Source of the DNA: Cheilinus undulatus
Lineage: Eukaryota > Chordata > Actinopteri > Labriformes > Labridae
Length of the DNA stretch: 64,000 bases
Assembly (NCBI RefSeq): GCF_018320785.1
Contig: NW_024571694.1
Coordinates: 81,197 to 145,196 of the forward strand
Reading direction: 5' to 3'
This document shows, piece by piece, positions 57,605-64,000 of this stretch (the stretch's first letter is position 1; each line of letters starts with the position of its first letter). The translations under genes and the position numbers were made by a program. The notes under the pieces are model-generated. The model searched no databases. It had not been told where the DNA came from and worked only from the letters and a program-made list of their open reading frames with translations.

Positions 57605-57925
57605 ACAGTGCATTCAGAAGGTATCAAGACCTCCTTCACTTTTTTCAATTTTATCTTTCAGCCTGTTGGTACAGTAGAAAAAAAAAATTATTCTCATTAA
57701 TCTACACTCAGTAACCCAAAGAGATGAGAGGAGACCAAGAACCTGATGGTCACTGACTGAGCTCCAGAGATCCTGTGTGGAGATGGGACAGAGTTCTAGT
57801 AGGACAACCATCGCTGCAGACCTCCACTGATCTGAGCTTTATGGAGGAGTGGAGACAGAAGACTCTCCTCAGAGTAAAACACATGAAAGTCTGCTTGGCT
57901 TCATGGGGAGTATTTTGCAAACTCA
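57605..57925 (+). mobile_element. Tc1-like element fragment
   Basis: It starts ACAGTGCATTCAGAAGGTAT (a Tc1-like end) and continues with the sequence CTGAGCTCCAGAGATCCTGT, GGACAACCATCGCTGCAGAC and GGAGTGGAGACAGAAG. These correspond to the middle of a transposase in a salmonid-type Tc1 family. The middle is deleted and no right end was found. Confidence 0.6.
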
Positions 57926-59090
57926 AAGTGGGCTTTCATTTCACACGTGTGCATACAAGGACATTACATTTTGGAATCCCTACATCATAGAAATACTTTT
58001 TGCTGTTATAGTTTTGAAGTTATTGTCAGGAGAGAAATTTCAGTATTTTTTTGTATTGGGGGATTTGCTTAGACATTTTCAAGCATTTCATTAAAATTTA
58101 AGGGTCATTTTTGTATATTTTGGGGGGGATCATTTGAAAATTGGGGATAAATTAATTTTTGGGGAGCATTGTCATGGGAATTTGGGATAACTTTAAAAAA
58201 ATTAAATTTCAGGTATTTTCATAAAAGGTTCGACAACATAATTGTAATTCGAGGGAATTTGATTGGACTTTTTGTGGGGGGAGATTTTGCTTTTTAAATT
58301 CTCAAGAATCTCATGGAAATTTCAGGTAATTTGTCTGGAATTTGGGGTGATGGATTTGTAAATTTTAGGGAATTTGCTTAGATTTTTTTCTAATTTACAT
58401 TTGATTCATGGGGAACATTTTTATTAGGATTTTTTGGCATTATGATGACAAAGTTTTACTGAAACATTTAGGGAATATTTTAGAAATTTTGGTGTGCTTT
58501 TTATGGACTACGCTAAAATATTAAGAATTTTCAGATAAATTTTGGAAAATTTGTGGAAAATATTTTTTACAATTCAGATTTGTTAAAATTTCAAACTTAA
58601 CAGGCTCTGCATTTCCAAAATAAGAAAGAAAACTCAAAAATGTCTTTCCAACAAAAGGTGGATATATAATATGGGGATATAATATGGTACTGGAATAAGC
58701 TTAGGTATAAAACTAGTAAATAAACAATACATGATTTGTTCATTAATTTTGTTACATTTCTAAAATGTAATCTTTATAGCAATAGTTTTGCTTGTAACAG
58801 AGTCATTTATTTTCCTTATTTTAACTTTTAACTCATGTAAAGACACAATATCTTCCACTTATGTTCGACCTTATTAAAGGTTTACGCTGAATGACCGCTG
58901 GGAGGCAGCAGCGATTTCACTAATACTTAGAGTCTGTGAGTAGGCACCAACGAAGAAGAAGGCATGTAAACAGGAAGTAACATAATCGACATCCTCTAGT
59001 TAGTAGATTCGTCTCAGTTTTCGTTATATTTCTGTGAAAATAGACAGTGTAGCTGTGGCTTGTATTAGCCCATGAGTTTTTGAAGGGTTA
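57926..59090. other. Intergenic, T/G-rich degenerate repeats
   Basis: From about 58090 to 58600 the DNA has loosely repeated ATTTTGGGG/GGGAATTT motifs, without a fixed unit. No gene is seen. The last 200 bases probably hold the promoter of the next gene. Confidence 0.35.
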
Positions 59091-59158
59091 TTTAAGTGAA
59101 AATTGTCCCCTCTATTCCTTTTTCGTCGATTATTCGTCATTTTATTTGTTCTTCCGTT

Positions 59159-61898
59159 ATGTCGGGTTCGATGACCTCAGGGGAAGGAATGAGCAACGAC
59201 CAGTTATTTCAGCAGGTAAAACATCCAAATACCCTCCCTAATACTTTGGATATTATTTATGTTTTCAGTTTTAACAGTTTTATACGGAGATCAGGCCAAA
59301 AAACCTTTATTTTGAATCAGGATAATGGTGAATGGAGCCAGCCTGTAAAAACTAAACCCCGGACTCTTCAGTATCTCTGTCGACTTTAATGTTTTAGATA
59401 AAATCACACTTTGTGATTTTTAAAATCCTCAGTATCTCTGTCGACTTTAATGTTTTAGATAAAATCACACATTGTGATTTTGTCTAAAATCTTCAGTATC
59501 TCTGTCGACTTTAATGTTTTAGATAAATCACACATTGTGATTTTATCTAAAATCCTCAGTATCTCTGTCGACTTTAATATTTTAGATAAAATCACACTTT
59601 GTGATTTTTAAAATCCTCAGTATCTCTGTCGACTTTAATGTTTTAGATAAAATCACACTTTGTGATTTTTAAAATCCTCAGTATCTCTGTCAACTTTAAT
59701 GTTTTAGATAAATCACATTGTGAGTTTTATGTAGAAACTGATTTCAAGGTTTTTAACAGAGATGTAAAAAACACAATTACTGGACTCAAGCAAAAGTACA
59801 GTTGCTCTGGTTAGAATTTCCTTCACAAGTAGAAGAAATGGTCTATAAATTTACTCAAGTGAAAGTATTAAACCTAAAGTTTACTTATTTTTTAAAAATA
59901 TTTACTGTTACTACTTAGAGTACTGAGTCATTACTGAAGGGTTGTACAGTAAAATACGATCTTTCCTTATTGGCAATAACAAATAAATAGATCTCTGTTC
60001 AGGGAGTGTCACACCTCCATAATAAAGCAAAATAGACAACAAAATTTAAAAAGTTGATTAGACTCAAAGAGTCAAGTTTAACACTGTAGGCGTGTCTATA
60101 TACATAAATCAATGCCACTGAATTAATAGAGATTCTGTCCTCCCTCTTGCAGATATCGCTGCTGCGCTGGCTGAACTCACAGAGTGAAGAGGACCGCAGA
60201 TCTCTGGCAGCAGTGACAGGCATTCAGGTGGCCAAAGAGCTTTTTAACCGGCTCACAGGTCAGGACCAAGTGGACGCTTACAAGGTAACTGTGCTTCCTG
60301 GGATTAGAGAGTGAGTGCCAAATGTGAAGGAATAGTTTACACCAAAGTACGTGAACCAAATAAATGAGATATTTTAAAACAACCAACATGAAATTGGCAG
60401 AAGAGAATAATAATAATAATAATAATAACAATAATAATACATTTATTTTATGATAATAATAATAATACATTTATTTATAAAGTGCTTTCAGTCAAAGTGC
60501 CATCCAAAGATTAAAAAAAAAACAGAAGTAAAAACAAAATAACAGTAAGAACATTTAAAAATCTGAAAACATTTAAAAACATTCTGAACTATGAAAGGAC
60601 ACCAGAAAACAGAAACAATCTAAGACTCACATGCAGCAGTAAACCTGGATCTTCAGGGGACTACTCAATTTTAGACTTTGTATTTAATTTATACCAGTTA
60701 ATCTCAAATGACGATTATTTAGAAAGATTGCATTATTGGTAGATTTAGTAACAGTAACAAAACAATCAGAAAGACATGCTTTTGAATGGCTTTAGAAACT
60801 TTTTATTAGCTTTTTAAACAGGAGAAGTGAAGACAGAGGGCAGACTGTCCCCTTGATAGTTAGTGTAGGATGGTGTTGATCTGTAAAATATGGACTTTAT
60901 CCATAAAATTATAAAAATTAAGAGCACAGAAAGCTACTTTAGCCGGTTGTGTGATGGCAACAGAGCATGATTATTTGGCATATATTTTTTAATCGTATGT
61001 TTCAGCCCTGTGATTAATTAATAGAAATTAAACAAAAACTTACACAGAAAATAAATCACCTGAAGATGCCTGCCTCTGCAGGTAGACTGTTTTGGTGCAT
61101 AAAAAGAGAAAGTGTGCTATCCAAACTGTCTTTTATGGGCACATAAGAGCCCAGCCTCCTAGGAGCACAAAGCAATCACACAAATGTAAGGGTTCATCAA
61201 ATCAGACAGGTATGGTGGTGAAGTGGCATTCACAGTTGTACAAGTCAGCAGCACATAAAGTCTACTTTTGCCTGAACAGGAAGCCAATGAAGAGAGACCA
61301 GCGCTAGACAGAGAAACTCAAGTGTGAGTTATGAAATTAGTCAGGAGTTTTGTAAAATGAAGACAACATTAATAGTACCAATGAATTATAATACCTTTTT
61401 AGTGTTTCACAGTGACAGACATTTTAAATTTTGGAGCTTTTTCTATGCTTATAATATTAGAGTTAGAAAGTTTAACCATTCGGTTACCAAGAAAGATCAT
61501 AAACTCAAACATGGCAAATAAGCCCAATTTAAAATTTCTACTTCATCTACAGTAGCCATCAGAAGGGAACACTTTATAAGTTAAACCTTTTATCACTCTA
61601 TTATCATTACATGCAGGATGTTTACCTTTAATAGTTTAACAACAGAGCACAGTGGGGTTTGACTTTCAAAAACTTAGAATACTATCTAAACAAGTTAGCT
61701 CCTCTCTCATTATCTTATGAGCTGGTAACCATTCAGACTGATGTTTTGTTTCTGCAGAGAGAATGCATCCTGGGCATCTCACAGTTCATCAAAGAGAACC
61801 CTCGAGCCTCGCAGAGTCAGATCAACGCCGAGGTGGAGAAAAGAGTTTTGGTTTTCGCCGCTCGAGTCAAAGCTCTGGAGTCGGCTCCGCTCCTCTGA
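59159..61898 (+). CDS. Unrecognised small conserved-looking protein, three exons
   Basis: Exons 59159-59215, 60153-60284 and 61758-61898 join in phase 0 with good sites (CAG|GTAAAA, CTCTTGCAG, AAG|GTAACT, TTTCTGCAG). The 109-residue product starts MSGSMTSGEGMSNDQLFQQ, continues ISLLRWLNSQSEEDRRSLAA and VTGIQVAKELFNRLTGQDQV, and ends with ECILGISQFIKENPRASQSQ and VFAARVKALESAPLL. It looks all-helical and soluble, with no signal peptide, membrane segment or known motif. I do not recognise the family. The upstream in-frame stretch from 59096 lacks an ATG, so the start at 59159 is the first. AATAAA follows at about 62070. Confidence 0.8.
59367..59733. repeat. Tandem repeat with hairpin unit in intron 1
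   Basis: Six copies of a unit of about 60-63 bases: TCAGTATCTCTGTCGACTTT, AATGTTTTAGATAAAATCAC, then ACTTTGTGATTTT. Each unit holds the inverted repeat AAAATCACA..TGTGATTTT with a 3-4-base loop. Two units carry small variants (CACATTGTGATTT). It starts about 150 bases after the exon 1 donor. Confidence 0.92.
60405..60475. repeat. (AAT)n microsatellite, interrupted
   Basis: Two AAT tracts separated by ACATTTATTTTATG, in intron 2 of the unrecognised gene. Confidence 0.85.
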
Positions 61899-62069
61899 AG
61901 GACAGATTTAAATATGTATACCAGATGATTTCAGAACAGCTTATCTTTATAAAGGAAACTTTATGATTCCACGTCTTTTTATATTTTGATGTATTTGTGT
62001 AATTATTTTCCTTTTTATAATTATCACTTAATGAACTGCTTTATTCAGAAGTCTATACCATATTCAGAG

Positions 62070-62076
62070 AAATAAA
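62070..62076 (+). terminator. Polyadenylation signal of the unrecognised gene
   Basis: AATAAA in GAGAAATAAAAGC, about 170 bases after the stop codon. Confidence 0.55.
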
Positions 62077-62099
62077 AGCATGAGGGACCACTGAGGCTT

Positions 62100-62890
62100 A
62101 GACTTAGATGTGAAATAAAAAAAAAACAGCTCAGTCCTTTAATTGTAGTGAAATTTATGTTGTAAGAGTTGGAATAGTGCTGGAATTTGCTGCTGTGAGG
62201 CAGAGGAATCTGTGACATCAGCTGTTTTCCTGTGTTAATGCCTTAAATTTTGTGTTAATGAAGAGGAGAAGCATATTCTTTGTTAATCCTTGAGGGGAAA
62301 TTCAGTTTTCACCCTTTTTTTTTAACATGTTACACACATTTAGGATAGGAATGCTCACGTTAACAACCCACATCACACTCAATGACCAATCTGTACCTCT
62401 ATGGCTCTTTAAATAAAAATCCCTATATACTTTCAGTTTTACGGTGCTGTTCTTGAATCAGAGATGTTCTGACTAAATGTGAAAACATGGACTTTCTTTC
62501 CTCCTGCTTTCATTCAGTCCATGGAGGTCTTTTTCCATTTGCCTTTTTCCCACTTTAATCAGTGTTTTCATAGTGATATGAATCCAGACTCTTTAAGTGA
62601 TCTGGATCATTTAGCTCAGTCCAGTAAGAAAAAACAGAGCCCCTCTCTGTTCCCACTGTCTCTTTATTTGGTATCATGTTGGCTTATAAGAAAACCAAAT
62701 TTATCAATGTTTTGACCTATTATTGATATGTGTGTATACATTTTACAGAAATAGTTTATTATAATTCAACTCTAATTCCCACAATAACTCTGTAGTAGTG
62801 AAGTAAAGATCATCCCTTTATTCTGTTGTGTATTTATAGAATAGAAAAGCACCCCTCTCACATAAGAGTGACTCCTGGACTTTCTTACAC
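62100..62890. other. Intergenic, nothing recognised
   Basis: AT-rich DNA between the polyadenylation signal and the next transposon. No motif or splice-bounded exon was seen. Confidence 0.4.
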
Positions 62891-62892
62891 AG

Positions 62893-64000
62893 GTGGATCT
62901 AAAAAATATATAAATTCATGAAAAAGTTAAGTTTTTCCTGTGATTTAATTCAAGAAGTGAAACTTTCATACATTCTAGATCTTCATCTTGATGATTACGG
63001 CTTAACATTTACAAAAAGCAAAAGAAAAAATTAGAACATCACAAAGCATCAGTCCAAAAAAGGTTTTAAAATACAGAAATGTTGTGGTTCTGGAAAATTC
63101 CACTCATTTATGCTCTCAGTAACTGGTCAGAGCCCATTTTGCACAAATTATTGCATCTCTGCTTTTGTCATGGAGCCGATCAGTCCGTGGCACTGCTGGG
63201 GTGTTATGAAGCCCAGGTCGCTCTGATAGCAGCCTTCAGCTCATCTGGATTGTTGAGTCTGGTGTCTCATCTTCCTCCAGAGATTACGGGGTTCAGGTCA
63301 GACTAATTGGCTGGTCTATCAAACACAGTAACACCATGGTCAGTAAACCAGTTTCTGGTAGTTCTGGATTCACTCTGGGCAGGTGAAAAGGAGATCAGTA
63401 TCGCCATAAAGCTTCTCGGCAGATGGAAGCATGAAGGGCTCTGAAATCTCCTAGTAGATCGCTGATAGCTTTGGCTCTGGGCTTGATAAAGACCAGTGGA
63501 CCCCAAATCATCACTGACTGTGGAAACTGGAAACACTGGACTTCAAGCACCTTGGATTCTGGGTCTCTCTGATCCTCCTCCAGACTCTGGGACCTGGATT
63601 TACAAATGAAATGTCAAATTTAGTTTCAGCTGAAAACAGGACTTTGGACCACTGGGTAACAGTAGTTCTTTTTCTCCTGAGCCCTGGTGGGACATTTATA
63701 ACGCTGTCTGTGGTTCAGGATTTCCTTGACACTACGATACCTGTAGTCCGTTTCCTGGACCAGTCTGTTTGGTGACTCTTGATCCACTGACTCCAGTCTC
63801 AGTCCAGTCCTCATGAAGCTCTCCAAAATTCTTGAATCTGCTTTGTTTGACAATCCTCTGAAGGCTGGGCTCATCCCTGTTGGTTCTGCTCCTTTTTTTA
63901 TCACATTTTCCCTTCCAGTCTATTTTCCATGAATCTGCTTTGATACAGAACAGCCTGCCCTTCCAACAATGACCTTCTGTGGCTCACCCTCCTTGAGAAG
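62893..64000 (-). mobile_element. Tc1-like transposon, cut by the window end
   Basis: The end AGGTGGATCTAAAAAATATA, continuing TTTTTCCTGTGATTTAATTC and AAGAAGTGAAACTTTCAT, matches the inverted repeats of the element at 21191-22850. The transposase reads on the minus strand: [18 protein letters not shown] near 63305, and upstream blocks at 63626-63904. It is frameshifted, so inactive. It has the opposite orientation to the copy in GIMAP intron 1. Confidence 0.85.

Overview
The window is vertebrate nuclear DNA and almost certainly from a ray-finned fish. It is AT-rich and intron-containing, with GT/AG splice sites and AATAAA signals. It is loaded with repeats typical of teleosts: Tc1-like transposons, L2-like LINEs with the GTCGCTTTGGA..AAAGCGTCTGCTAAATG tail, Rex3/RTE tails ending in (GATG)n, hAT-like MITEs and tRNA-derived SINEs. 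No bacterial genes, CRISPR arrays or rRNA/tRNA genes were seen.

Four protein-coding genes can be supported. (1) A GIMAP8-like immune GTPase gene on + (about 21.0-35.0 kb) was assembled from six exons with consistent phases: 21107-21125, 22979-23032, 23524-24168, 24271-24321, 30867-33594 and 33820-33973. It predicts 1216 residues with four AIG1 domains, of which the first two have lost the P-loop Lys. A coiled coil of about 350 residues follows, and the C-terminus is CIIL, a possible prenylation box. (2) NUDT18 lies on - in six exons between 49306 and 37482 (338 residues), with a complete Nudix box split across exons 2 and 3. (3) SDHAF1 lies on + at 56553-56801 (82 residues, LYR protein), behind an intron in its 5' UTR that contains a large 16-bp minisatellite. 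(4) An unrecognised three-exon gene lies on + (59159-61898, 109 residues). A possible last exon of a further gene lies on - at 211-286.

Layout: 0-21 kb is gene-poor and full of transposons, including a DNA element with an IS630-like transposase remnant (10.5-12.05 kb) and a three-level nest in which a LINE sits in a hAT-like MITE inside a piggyBac-like element (14.5-19.0 kb). 21-35 kb is the GIMAP gene, whose 6.5-kb fourth intron is packed with repeats. 37.3-50 kb is NUDT18, whose introns hold an L2-like LINE, a SINE and several MITEs. 50-53 kb is the spacer between the head-to-head NUDT18 and SDHAF1 genes. 53-57 kb is SDHAF1 with minisatellites, 59-62 kb is the small unrecognised gene, and 62.9 kb to the end is a Tc1-like element running off the window.

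The genes do not form one pathway: GIMAP proteins act in immune-cell and vesicle biology, NUDT18 cleans up oxidised nucleotides, and SDHAF1 assembles mitochondrial complex II. The most unusual item is the GIMAP protein with paired degenerate and intact GTPase domains and two possible membrane-anchoring C-termini.
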